Assembly: GCA_005883115.1 (NCBI GenBank)
Contig: VAZQ01000356.1
Span: forward strand, 1-6,017
Direction: 5' to 3'
Length of the DNA: 6,017 bases
Source of the DNA: Alphaproteobacteria bacterium
Lineage (GTDB): Bacteria > Pseudomonadota > Alphaproteobacteria > Rhizobiales > Xanthobacteraceae
This document shows positions 1-5,511 of the stretch, piece by piece. A program made the translations under genes and the position numbers. Every line of letters begins with the position of its first letter. Position 1 is the first letter of the stretch. The notes beneath the pieces are model-generated. The model saw nothing but the letters and a program-made list of their open reading frames with translations, did not search any database and had not been told where the DNA came from.

Positions 1-1
1 G

Positions 2-865
2 ATTGCTCAGGAAAAAGGTTACTTCGCGCAGGCCGGCATCGAGGTGAACCTGACCCCGACTCCCAACTCAGTCTTCCAAATGACCAATCTCATCGACGGC
101 AAGTTCGACATCGGGATGACCGCCGTCGACAACGTCATTGCCTACGCGGAAGGCCAAGGCGAAGTCGCTGTCTCGAGAGAGCCCGATCTTTTCGTGTTCA
201 TGGGCGGCAGCCCGAGCATACCGGTGCTGGTGACGATCCCTGAAGTCAAGACAACGCAGGAACTCAAAGGCAAAACGCTCGCCGTGGACGCGATCACGAC
301 GGGATATGCCTTCGTGCTGTTCGATTTGCTCAAACGCAGCGGATTAGAGTTGAGCGAATACGAGGTCGAATCGGCCGGTGGGACGCTCGCGCGTTGGCAA
401 GGCATGCGCGAGCGCAAATACGCTGCTGCAATACTGACCTCGCCCTTCGATCTGATCGCCAAAGCAAATGGCTTCAACGTTTTGCAGTATGCAAGGGATG
501 TTTACGGGCACTACGAAGAGTCGGTCGCGGTCGCGCGGCGCGCGTGGGCGCAAGCCAACGAGCAAAAGCTCGTCGCCTATAGCAAGGCCTACGTCTCGGC
601 GGTCGAATGGCTGCGCGACCCGATCAACAAGGACGAAGCAATTTCGATCCTGCGCAAACACTTTCCCGAACTGTCGCCGGAATTGGCGGCGGCCACTTAC
701 GCGAATTTCAGCGGGCCCAGGGGAATTGCCACCAAAGCGCAACTCGACATCGCGGGCATTGGCAAGGTCTTGGAGTTGCGCAGCGAATACGCGCGGCCGA
801 AGAAGACGCTCACCGATCCCTCTCGCTACTACGATCTTCGATATTACGAGGCGGCGATTCGGTAG
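2..865 (+). CDS. ABC transporter substrate-binding protein, NMT1/SsuA-like (5' end missing)
   Basis: A periplasmic receptor that should bind a small organic solute and deliver it to an ABC importer. The reading frame is open from the left edge (codon phase starts at base 2), so 287 residues are visible and the signal peptide plus roughly the first few dozen residues are missing. The first visible residues (IAQEKGYFAQAGIEVNL) are the classic opening of the mature SsuA/TauA/ThiY fold. Later come FDIGMTAVDNVIAYAEGQG, the lobe-1 strand and helix that line the ligand site, and LKGKTLAVDAITTGYAFVL, the usual start of lobe 2. The GTG at 44 is internal to the fold and is not the start. The gene ends TAG and faces a convergent glutathione S-transferase gene, so any permease and ATPase partners must lie upstream, outside the window. 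The ligand cannot be read from sequence: sulfonates, nitrate, thiamine precursors and aromatic acids are all used in this superfamily. Family call is firm, substrate unknown. Confidence 0.9.
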   Translation: MAQEKGYFAQAGIEVNLTPTPNSVFQMTNLIDGKFDIGMTAVDNVIAYAEGQGEVAVSREPDLFVFMGGSPSIPVLVTIPEVKTTQELKGKTLAVDAITTGYAFVLFDLLKRSGLELSEYEVESAGGTLARWQGMRERKYAAAILTSPFDLIAKANGFNVLQYARDVYGHYEESVAVARRAWAQANEQKLVAYSKAYVSAVEWLRDPINKDEAISILRKHFPELSPELAAATYANFSGPRGIATKAQLDIAGIGKVLELRSEYARPKKTLTDPSRYYDLRYYEAAIR

Positions 866-898
866 GCGCTGCCATCGCGAGACGCGCTCGCCTTCTAG

Positions 899-922
899 GC
901 GCCGTTACGAGTCCAACGGCGC
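899..922. terminator. Inverted repeat between convergent genes, possible bidirectional terminator
   Basis: Arms GCGCCGTT (899-906) and AACGGCGC (915-922) are perfect reverse complements around an 8-nt loop, with a possible further G-T pair at 898/923. It lies in the 96-bp gap between the stop codons of two convergent genes, where a shared terminator is expected. Neither strand has a T-run after the stem, so it is not a canonical intrinsic terminator; it may instead act with Rho or as an mRNA 3'-end stabiliser. Confidence 0.35.
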
Positions 923-961
923 TCAACGCGGGCGGTCGCTAGTCGTCCATGATGGCTCGCA

Positions 962-1564
962 TTACGGTAAGGCCGTTGCCTGCATTGCAGGCAGGTCGGA
1001 CATGCGTCGCATCCAGGCAGCGAGCCGTGGGCGGCCGTTGGTGAGATCACCGGGTCCCCTCTTGTGTGCCATTTCTAGAGACACCGCGAGGGTGAGGTGT
1101 CCCATTCCGGGCTCCCCATTCATCAGCGGATCGCCAACCCGCGATTCAAAAAGGTCGGCCATGCGCTGCCTGCGCCCGACCTCGTGAGCCAGCACGGTCG
1201 GCGAACGCTCACCCGCGGGTCGACTCATTTCGCGCACCCATACGCAGATCCCTTCGCACATGCTGCGCGCGTTAGCCTCGAGTCGGCGGTAGTCCCAATC
1301 GGAGTCACGTCGTGGGTGGTGGAATCGGGGCTTGCCGTCAAGGCTGTCGAGATAATCACAGATGAGCTGGCTGTCTTCCATGCCAACGCCGACATCGTCG
1401 ACGAGGTAGGGCACGCGGCCTGATGGGTTGATCTGGTAGTACGGGCTGCCAACGCTGCGCGTTTTTGCTGCCAGCACCTCGACCCGATTTTCCAGAGTCT
1501 TCTCTACAACCACGATGCGCGCCAAACGCGCGTATGGCGAGGTGTATGTGACATAGAGCTTCAT
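962..1564 (-). CDS. Glutathione S-transferase family protein
   Basis: A 200-residue cytosolic GST-fold protein expected to conjugate or reduce substrates with glutathione. The thioredoxin-like N-terminal domain (about residues 1-75) opens MKLYVTYTSPYARLARIVV; Ser9 of the TSPY turn is the likely thiol-activating residue, as in E. coli YibF-type proteins. NPSGRVPYLV carries the cis-proline (Pro52), and MEDSQLICDYLD carries the Asp64-Ser65 pair that holds the gamma-glutamyl group. An all-helical C-terminal domain (about 85-200) ends in the usual RPRLAAWMRRMSDLPAM segment. The frame extends 29 codons further upstream, but ATG 1564 is chosen because the family begins exactly at MKLY and the extension (MLTPAAPFPS...) is unlike any GST. 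The ribosome binding site is weak. One oddity: in MGHLTLAVSLEMA the Asp that usually precedes this helix (GDxxxA) is His156. It is convergent with the ABC receptor gene; the substrate is unknown. Confidence 0.88.
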   Translation of the reverse strand: MKLYVTYTSPYARLARIVVVEKTLENRVEVLAAKTRSVGSPYYQINPSGRVPYLVDDVGVGMEDSQLICDYLDSLDGKPRFHHPRRDSDWDYRRLEANARSMCEGICVWVREMSRPAGERSPTVLAHEVGRRQRMADLFESRVGDPLMNGEPGMGHLTLAVSLEMAHKRGPGDLTNGRPRLAAWMRRMSDLPAMQATALP

Positions 1565-1630
1565 CGGCGCTGGGTCTTTCGTGTTGCTGAACGGGTCAGA
1601 CGGGCATCGCCACATTAGCATGGACGGGAA

Positions 1631-1660
1631 TGGCGCCGCCGGAGTCAGCAAGCGGCGCTA
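1631..1660. repeat. GC-rich inverted repeat in the gap upstream of the GST gene
   Basis: GCGCCGC (1633-1639) and GCGGCGC (1652-1658) pair perfectly around a 12-nt loop, and one G-T pair plus one T-A pair extend the stem to 9 bp. It lies about 80 bp beyond the stop of the 65-residue gene and about 67 bp before the GST start, both read on the minus strand. It could therefore be a terminator of the former or a leader structure of the latter. No T-run follows. The remainder of the 1565-1740 gap shows only a direct repeat of CGGCGGCG (1715-1722, 1726-1733) and no gene. Confidence 0.3.
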
Positions 1661-1740
1661 AAGGACTCGGGCCTGTTCATGGATGAGGGGGTGAAGCGGA
1701 CGTGGCCTAAGTGACGGCGGCGCCTCGGCGGCGGTGATCG

Positions 1741-1938
1741 TTAGATTGCGCCGCGCGCTGCTCGAAACTGCTTCCATCGCCGCTCTGCAAACACCTCCGG
1801 TGAGGTCAGCTCGGCGACCCACCAGTCTCGAAGGCTATTATCTTCGGCATAGGTTTCGGCGTCGGCCTTGTTGGCGAACAAGCCAATAATTTGGAAGCCA
1901 TCTGCAGGGCTGCCGCAGATCAAGATCGTCGTGGGCAT
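1741..1938 (-). CDS. Small conserved hypothetical protein (65 aa)
   Basis: A 65-residue cytosolic protein of unknown function. It has no signal peptide and no membrane segment. The pattern GSPADGFQIIGLF (9-21), then ADAETYAED (25-33), then LRDWWVAEL (36-44) gives a beta / helix / beta layout with a conserved-looking Trp pair. From memory this layout recurs in short hypothetical proteins of Bradyrhizobium-like bacteria, where a 'property-DGF...GPF...A..YA....DWW.AEL' signature is seen; I cannot verify this by a search here. The start is supported by GAAGGGG at 1943-1949, four bases before the ATG, and by a TATAAT box 25 bp upstream. It stands alone, 176 bp before the GST gene and 195 bp after the PsiF-repeat gene. 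Reality of the gene is likely; function unassigned. Confidence 0.72.
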   Translation of the reverse strand: MPTTILICGSPADGFQIIGLFANKADAETYAEDNSLRDWWVAELTSPEVFAERRWKQFRAARGAI

Positions 1939-1963
1939 GCGGCCCCTTCATCCGCCCGTTTTA

Positions 1964-1969
1964 ATTATA
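1964..1969 (-). promoter_or_regulatory. TATAAT -10 box for the 65-aa gene
   Basis: Read on the minus strand this is a perfect TATAAT within an A/T-rich run (1961-1976) that stands out sharply from the GC-rich surroundings. It lies 25 bp before the ATG at 1938, leaving a leader of about 19 nt that includes the ribosome binding site. No good TTGACA box is present at the matching distance (the hexamer at 1987-1992 reads ATGGGG), so the promoter may need an activator. Confidence 0.4.
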
Positions 1970-2047
1970 GTTTTTCAGCTCAACCGCCCCATGCGGTGGC
2001 TTAAGCGGAGATAGGACAAGAGTGTGCCGGAGTCGCGCTCGCAGCGA

Positions 2048-2063
2048 TGTGATGGCGATCACA
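2048..2063. promoter_or_regulatory. CRP/FNR-family binding site, perfect TGTGA-N6-TCACA
   Basis: The 16 bases TGTGATGGCGATCACA form a palindrome with 6-bp perfect arms (TGTGAT / ATCACA) around GGCG and match the established E. coli CRP consensus at every specified position. It sits in the 195-bp gap after the PsiF-repeat gene and before the 65-residue gene, centred about 86-90 bp upstream of the TATAAT box (near -98 relative to the inferred start). That position is compatible with, but does not prove, class I activation of the 65-residue gene. Which CRP/FNR-family regulator binds in this organism is unknown. Confidence 0.4.
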
Positions 2064-2133
2064 AAATGCGCGGTTTGCATTCGCGCAGCCGGCTCCCCGA
2101 CCGCCGCCAGCGCGATGGTTTTGATGATTCCGC

Positions 2134-2388
2134 TCAGCCCTGCTCCCTCTGGCACTTCGCCATGAAGCTCGTTTTCGCGGCTCCTTTGAGCGGCTTGCCG
2201 TTCGATCCGATCGCCTTGGGCTCGCACATTTCGCGCTTGCATTTGGCGAGGAAGGCGGTTCGCGCAGCGCCTTCGAGCTCGCGGCCGTCGTTTCCGATTG
2301 CCTTGTTCGCGCACGTACCTGGCGCTTGCGCCCCTGCCGAACCGATTGCAAAAACCGTGAGCAAAACTGCGAGAGCTAATCGTGTCAT
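2134..2388 (-). CDS. Exported PsiF-repeat protein
   Basis: An 84-residue secreted protein consisting of a signal peptide and two PsiF repeats. MTRLALAVLLTVFAIGSAGAQA is a clear Sec signal, probably cleaved after AQA (residue 22). The mature part has two 29-residue units: CANKAIG...LEGAARTAFLAKC (Cys26 to Cys50) and CEPKAIG...LKGAAKTSFMAKC (Cys55 to Cys79). In both, the pattern is C-x23-C with a central L-x-G-x-x-R/K-x-x-F motif. The even number of cysteines and the export signal suggest one disulfide per repeat in the periplasm. E. coli PsiF, which names the family, is induced by phosphate starvation, but its molecular role is not established and I see no convincing Pho box upstream here. The frame is open for seven codons before this ATG; the start is fixed by a strong ribosome binding site and the signal peptide. 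A plausible -35 (TTGACT, 2450-2455 on the minus strand) has no clear -10 partner. Confidence 0.85.
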   Translation of the reverse strand: MTRLALAVLLTVFAIGSAGAQAPGTCANKAIGNDGRELEGAARTAFLAKCKREMCEPKAIGSNGKPLKGAAKTSFMAKCQREQG

Positions 2389-2393
2389 CGTTT

Positions 2394-2398
2394 CCTCC
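2394..2398 (-). promoter_or_regulatory. Ribosome binding site deciding the PsiF-repeat start
   Basis: GGAGG followed by five bases (AAACG) and the ATG at 2388. It places the start at MTRLALAV rather than at the longer in-frame ATG at 2409, which would put MVFPEET ahead of the signal peptide. Confidence 0.7.
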
Positions 2399-2519
2399 GG
2401 AAAAACCACTCCCGTAACGCCGGCGCGAGAAGAAGCAGCGACGGCACACAGTCAATCGGTTTGCCTAGGCTGCGGTTCCATGCAGTCGCGCAGTTATGCG
2501 CATTGCACGCGCTATGAAC

Positions 2520-4280
2520 TCAGGGCAGCAGGCCCACCTCGCAGGCCTTGATCTGCAGCGCGAGATATTTCGAGTAGATGCGGCACTGGGCGAAGCTGCC
2601 GGCGATGAACCAGAGGCCCGGCTGCGCGGTTCGCGTGAACATGTTGCGCAGCTCTTGTCCGTCGCCGAATCCCCAAATCGGACCGACGCGGCGAGCAACA
2701 TCATCGCCGAACAGTTTGCGGACCAGATGCTCCTGCCCCTTGTAGCCCGTGGCCAGCACGATCAGCTCGGCAGCGAGCAGTTCGCCGGTGCGCATGCGCG
2801 CGCCTTCCTTCACGAATCTGGCGATATCGCCGAATTGCACCAATCCGATCTCTCCTTTGACGATCAGATCCGAGCAGCCGACGTTGAAATAGTAGCCGCC
2901 GCCACGGGTGAGGTACTTGAACTGCCAGCCGGTTCCGTCTTCGCCGAAATCGAGCTTGAAACCACGGCGGCGGAGCCCATCGAGTAATTTCTTGTCAATC
3001 TTTCGCGCGGCTTCGGTCAAGGCGATGTGGCTTTTGCGTACCAGTGAAAGGGGTATGGATATCGTGATGAGATCGCAAACCTCCAGCGAAGGTCCTTCGT
3101 CATAGAGCGCGTACTGCAATTGCGCGCTCGGCTCGACGTTGACGATCATGGTCGAGCTGCGTTGCACGAGCGTGACCTTCGCGCCGGCCGAATAGAGGTC
3201 CTGCGCGATATCATGGCCGCTGTTGCCCGAGCCTATGACAAGAACGCTCTTGCCCTTCCACGCCTCGCCATCCTCGTACTCACTGGAGTGCAGAACTTTA
3301 CCGCCGAAATTACGCAAGCTTGCAATATCCGGAAGGCTCGGAATGCCGCTGACCCCGGTGGCCATCACGACGTGGCGCGGGTGCATCTGCCGCTTGGTGC
3401 CATCGGCCCGGCGCAGAGTGACGGACCATCGCTTCGCGTTTTCGTCGTAGCTGCCGCCTTCGAACTCGGTGCCGGACCAATAGTTCAATTCCATGCTCTC
3501 GACATAGGCCTCGAACCAAGCGGCGAGTTTGTCTTTGGGAATGTAGGCTGGCCAGCTTGGCGGAAACGGCATGTACGGCAGATGGTTTACGTGTGTCTGG
3601 TTGTGCAGGACCAGCGCGTGATAGCGCTTGCGCCAGTTGTCGCCGATGCGCGCTTCGCGGTCGACGATGAGGGTGTCGACGTCCAATTGCGCAAGGCGAG
3701 CGGCGATCGAAAGCCCCGCCTGCCCGCCCCCGACGATGAGCACGGCAGGGTCGCGCTGCGCGTATTCGGCGGCGGCTTTGCGCAGGTCGAGCCAGTTCGG
3801 TCCGCGAAAATCGCGCGAGTAGGCCTTGGCCTGTGGCCGCGATCTCCCGAGGAGTTGCTCGTGTCCGTTGAGTTCTTCGAGCGATGTCAGCAGCGTCCAT
3901 GCTTTGAAAGCATTGCGGTCGTCGGCATCGGGCGTGAGCCGCAGGACGCCGGTGCCGCGGCCCTGTGCCGTTTCAAAGTTGAAGATCGCCTCGATCGCAT
4001 CGGTGCCGGCGCGGCGCACGTTGCGGGGCGCCGTCCGGTGCGGGTCGAGTTTGAAGCCAGTTGGACGGGCGCGCGCGGCGTGCGTTGGAAGCTCGCGCAA
4101 GATCGCATCCGACCCGTCGACGGTCTTGATCTGCCACGTCAGGGCGAGCACATCGCGCCAATGGCTGTCGGCGTGAAACAGCGTCTTGAGGCGGGCGCGG
4201 CCCGGCATGGCGAGCGCCCTTTCGAACCGCGCCAGCCAACTCTCGGTAATCGTTGCGAGGCTGTCCGGTCTGGCCAGCAT
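2520..4280 (-). CDS. Flavin-containing monooxygenase with N-terminal NTF2/SnoaL-like domain
   Basis: A 586-residue NAD(P)H- and FAD-dependent monooxygenase, probably cytosolic, expected to put one oxygen atom on a soft nucleophile or a carbonyl carbon. The FAD Rossmann motif is VLIVGGGQAG (Gly184-Gly189). FGGKVLHSSEY (325-335) matches the FMO signature FxGxxxHxxxY exactly. VLVIGSGNSG (Gly350-Gly355) is the NADPH Rossmann motif, and LATGY (509-513) is the C-terminal ATGY motif. The Tyr in the signature favours FMO/YUCCA-type enzymes over Baeyer-Villiger enzymes. Residues 1 to about 150 (LFHADSHWRDVLALTWQIKTV is diagnostic) form an extra domain resembling NTF2/SnoaL; E. coli-size FMOs are about 450 residues and lack it. 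The frame is open to 4499, but the upstream part is Pro/Arg-rich and unlike protein. ATG 4280 has GGAAAG five bases before it and begins the domain correctly; ATG 4328 is the alternative. It is divergent from the reductase gene. Substrate unknown. Confidence 0.9.
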   Translation of the reverse strand: MLARPDSLATITESWLARFERALAMPGRARLKTLFHADSHWRDVLALTWQIKTVDGSDAILRELPTHAARARPTGFKLDPHRTAPRNVRRAGTDAIEAIFNFETAQGRGTGVLRLTPDADDRNAFKAWTLLTSLEELNGHEQLLGRSRPQAKAYSRDFRGPNWLDLRKAAAEYAQRDPAVLIVGGGQAGLSIAARLAQLDVDTLIVDREARIGDNWRKRYHALVLHNQTHVNHLPYMPFPPSWPAYIPKDKLAAWFEAYVESMELNYWSGTEFEGGSYDENAKRWSVTLRRADGTKRQMHPRHVVMATGVSGIPSLPDIASLRNFGGKVLHSSEYEDGEAWKGKSVLVIGSGNSGHDIAQDLYSAGAKVTLVQRSSTMIVNVEPSAQLQYALYDEGPSLEVCDLITISIPLSLVRKSHIALTEAARKIDKKLLDGLRRRGFKLDFGEDGTGWQFKYLTRGGGYYFNVGCSDLIVKGEIGLVQFGDIARFVKEGARMRTGELLAAELIVLATGYKGQEHLVRKLFGDDVARRVGPIWGFGDGQELRNMFTRTAQPGLWFIAGSFAQCRIYSKYLALQIKACEVGLLP

Positions 4281-4285
4281 TGGTG

Positions 4286-4291
4286 CTTTCC
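4286..4291 (-). promoter_or_regulatory. Ribosome binding site supporting the monooxygenase start
   Basis: GGAAAG, five bases (CACCA), then ATG at 4280. The alternative in-frame ATG at 4328 has only a poor match (TACGAAT directly before it), so the shorter product is preferred. The preference is moderate because this Shine-Dalgarno match is itself imperfect. Confidence 0.5.
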
Positions 4292-4396
4292 GTTCGCTTC
4301 GGCGGACCAGTTGGTTTGAAACTACCATATTCGTAGGACGCAGCGCAGGTTGATCCGGTTCCGAGTTCGCTTCGAAACTGTGGGGGAGGTTCGGGG

Positions 4397-4437
4397 CTTG
4401 TGGCCTGGGTTGAGGGGAGCGAAGGCCACGAGGGCCT
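4397..4437 (+). repeat. Overlapping inverted repeats in the divergent spacer / reductase leader
   Basis: CTTGTGGCCT (4397-4406) pairs with AGGCCACGAG (4423-4432), a 10-bp stem with one G-T pair and a 16-nt loop. The second arm can instead pair with GGCCT (4433-4437), giving AGGCC / GGCCT around a 5-nt loop. The two hairpins exclude each other. They lie about 90-130 bp before the reductase ATG, in the 248-bp spacer (4281-4528) that must hold promoters for both divergent genes. I could not pick out a convincing -35/-10 pair for either; a TTGACG at 4472-4477 is the nearest -35-like match on the plus strand but lacks a -10. Transcription start unknown, so a regulatory role is only inferred. Confidence 0.3.
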
Positions 4438-4516
4438 CGCGGTCTGGCACGACCCCCGGGTTTGGCTGCGCTTGACGCCGGGTTACTGGTACTTTGCAAA
4501 ACGATATCTTGCCTGC

Positions 4517-4522
4517 GGAGGG
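4517..4522 (+). promoter_or_regulatory. Ribosome binding site deciding the reductase start
   Basis: GGAGGG lies six bases before the ATG at 4529. The frame is open from further upstream (to about 4400), but the site, together with the Rossmann opening MRLAVMAAGAVGG at residue 1, fixes this ATG. Confidence 0.7.
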
Positions 4523-4528
4523 TCGGAG

Positions 4529-5461
4529 ATGCGGCTCGCGGTCATGGCAGCGGGTGCCGTCGGCGGTTATTACGGCGCGCGCATGGCCGCAGCCGGCCAT
4601 GACGTCGCGTTCCTTGCGCGCGGAGCCCATGGCGAAGCCATTCGCCGAGAGGGCCTCAAGCTCGAAAGCGCGCTGGGTGACCTTCATCTTAAGAACGTCC
4701 AGGTCACCGATGACTCCAAGCGGGTCGGGCAGGTCGACGTCGTGCTATTCGCCGTAAAGCTCTGGGACACCGAGAGCGCGGGTGAGCAGACGCGCCCGCT
4801 CGTCGGCCGCGACACCCGCGTGATTACGCTTCAGAATGGTGTCGACAGCGTCGAGCGGCTCGCCCCGATCCTCGGGGATGACGTCACCATTGGCGGGGTT
4901 ACTTACGTGGCCGCGAACATTGCAAGGCCTGGCCTGATCCGCCAGACCGGCACCGCGGCCAAAATCCACTGTGGGCGTGTCGATGGGCGTCGCGACGCCC
5001 TGCTCGCCGGTTACGTGCAGCAGATGAAGTCTGCCGGCATCGATATCACGCTGACCGATCACATGCTCTTCGAGATGTGGAAGAAGTTCGTGGTGCTCTC
5101 GGGCACTTCCGCCATCACGGCGAGCACGCGTCAGCCGCTCGGCGCCGTGCGCGACGATGCGGATATGCGTGCTTTGTTCTTCAGACTGATGCACGAGACA
5201 ATGTCCGTGGGCCACGCGGCCGGCGTCAGGTTTCCGCCGGAGTTTCCCGCAGAGCTGGAGCGTTTGGTTGCGAGTTTTCCCCCAACGATGAAAGCCTCGA
5301 TGGCGAACGATCTCGAGGCGGGCAACCGCCTCGAATTGGACTGGCTCGCCGGGAAAGTGGTCGCGCTGGGACGCAAACACGGCGTGCCAACGCCAGCACA
5401 GGAGGCGGTCTACGCGATCCTCAAGCCGTATCGGATGGGGCGGATGCCCGGTACATGCTAA
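4529..5461 (+). CDS. Ketopantoate reductase family protein (PanE/ApbA-like)
   Basis: A 310-residue NADPH-dependent 2-oxoacid reductase. True family members reduce 2-dehydropantoate to pantoate in coenzyme A synthesis, but many proteobacteria carry paralogues acting on other 2-keto acids, so I withhold panE. The N-terminal Rossmann domain opens MRLAVMAAGAVGGYYGARMAAAGHDV; the usual GxGxxG here reads AxGxxG (Ala8-Gly9-Ala-Val-Gly12, the first Gly being Ala7 or Ala8 depending on alignment). Next come LFAVKLWDT (Lys77) and TLQNGVDS with Asn103, equivalent to the substrate-side Asn of E. coli PanE. The C-terminal helical domain has FEMWKKFVVLSG, whose Lys186 aligns with the catalytic Lys. It also has SMANDLEAGNRLELDWLAG, whose Glu269 aligns with the active-site Glu, and HGVPTP near residues 284-289. 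Length matches the family (about 300). A TctC-type receptor gene follows after 50 bp, suggesting an operon in which an imported carboxylate may feed this or a linked enzyme. Family call firm; exact substrate open. Confidence 0.88.
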   Translation: MRLAVMAAGAVGGYYGARMAAAGHDVAFLARGAHGEAIRREGLKLESALGDLHLKNVQVTDDSKRVGQVDVVLFAVKLWDTESAGEQTRPLVGRDTRVITLQNGVDSVERLAPILGDDVTIGGVTYVAANIARPGLIRQTGTAAKIHCGRVDGRRDALLAGYVQQMKSAGIDITLTDHMLFEMWKKFVVLSGTSAITASTRQPLGAVRDDADMRALFFRLMHETMSVGHAAGVRFPPEFPAELERLVASFPPTMKASMANDLEAGNRLELDWLAGKVVALGRKHGVPTPAQEAVYAILKPYRMGRMPGTC

Positions 5462-5502
5462 ATTACGCCGCACTGAAAAAGTGACAGCGTCGGTGCGTGT
5501 CC

Positions 5503-5508
5503 GGAGGG
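5503..5508 (+). promoter_or_regulatory. Ribosome binding site of the TctC-type receptor gene
   Basis: GGAGGG with only three bases (ACT) before the ATG at 5512, a shorter spacing than usual. No other ATG or GTG in frame gives a better fit, and the signal peptide begins right at this ATG, so the start stands. Confidence 0.55.
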
Positions 5509-5511
5509 ACT

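Noticed and set aside
978..992. Small palindrome GCCTGC-ATT-GCAGGC
   Set aside because: It lies inside the C-terminal codons of the GST gene and has a 3-nt loop and no T-run; probably a chance result of the MQATALP codons.
468..1187. A 239-codon open frame on the plus strand crossing the end of the ABC receptor gene and the 3' half of the GST gene
   Set aside because: The translation is dominated by Arg and Ser in low-complexity runs, with no domain, and it conflicts with two well-supported genes.
2480..2506. Weak hairpin TGCA...GCGC-AGTTAT-GCGC...TGCA after the monooxygenase stop
   Set aside because: Two 4-bp stems with an asymmetric internal loop and no T-run; too weak to call a terminator.
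2389..2519. Possible Pho box ahead of the PsiF-repeat gene
   Set aside because: Only loosely repeated CTGC-containing stretches are seen on the minus strand; they do not match the two CTGTCAT-type half-sites at the required spacing.
3120..4319. A 399-codon open frame on the plus strand, antisense to the monooxygenase gene
   Set aside because: It lies entirely opposite a well-supported gene with intact FAD, FMO and NADPH motifs; its translation shows no recognisable domain and is rich in Arg, Ala and Val as expected from the complement of GC-rich codons.
4281..4499. N-terminal extension of the monooxygenase frame to ATG 4499
   Set aside because: The added 73 residues are Pro/Arg/Ser-rich with no fold, would overlap the divergent spacer and have no ribosome binding site support; the ATG at 4280 fits the domain start.
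4745..5473. A 242-codon open frame on the minus strand, antisense to the reductase gene
   Set aside because: Its translation is rich in His, Arg and Gly with no known motif, and the opposite strand encodes a complete ketopantoate-reductase family protein.
5471..5483. CACT-GAAAA-AGTG mini-hairpin between the reductase and receptor genes
   Set aside because: Only four base pairs and no following T-run, so it is unlikely to terminate transcription between the two genes.
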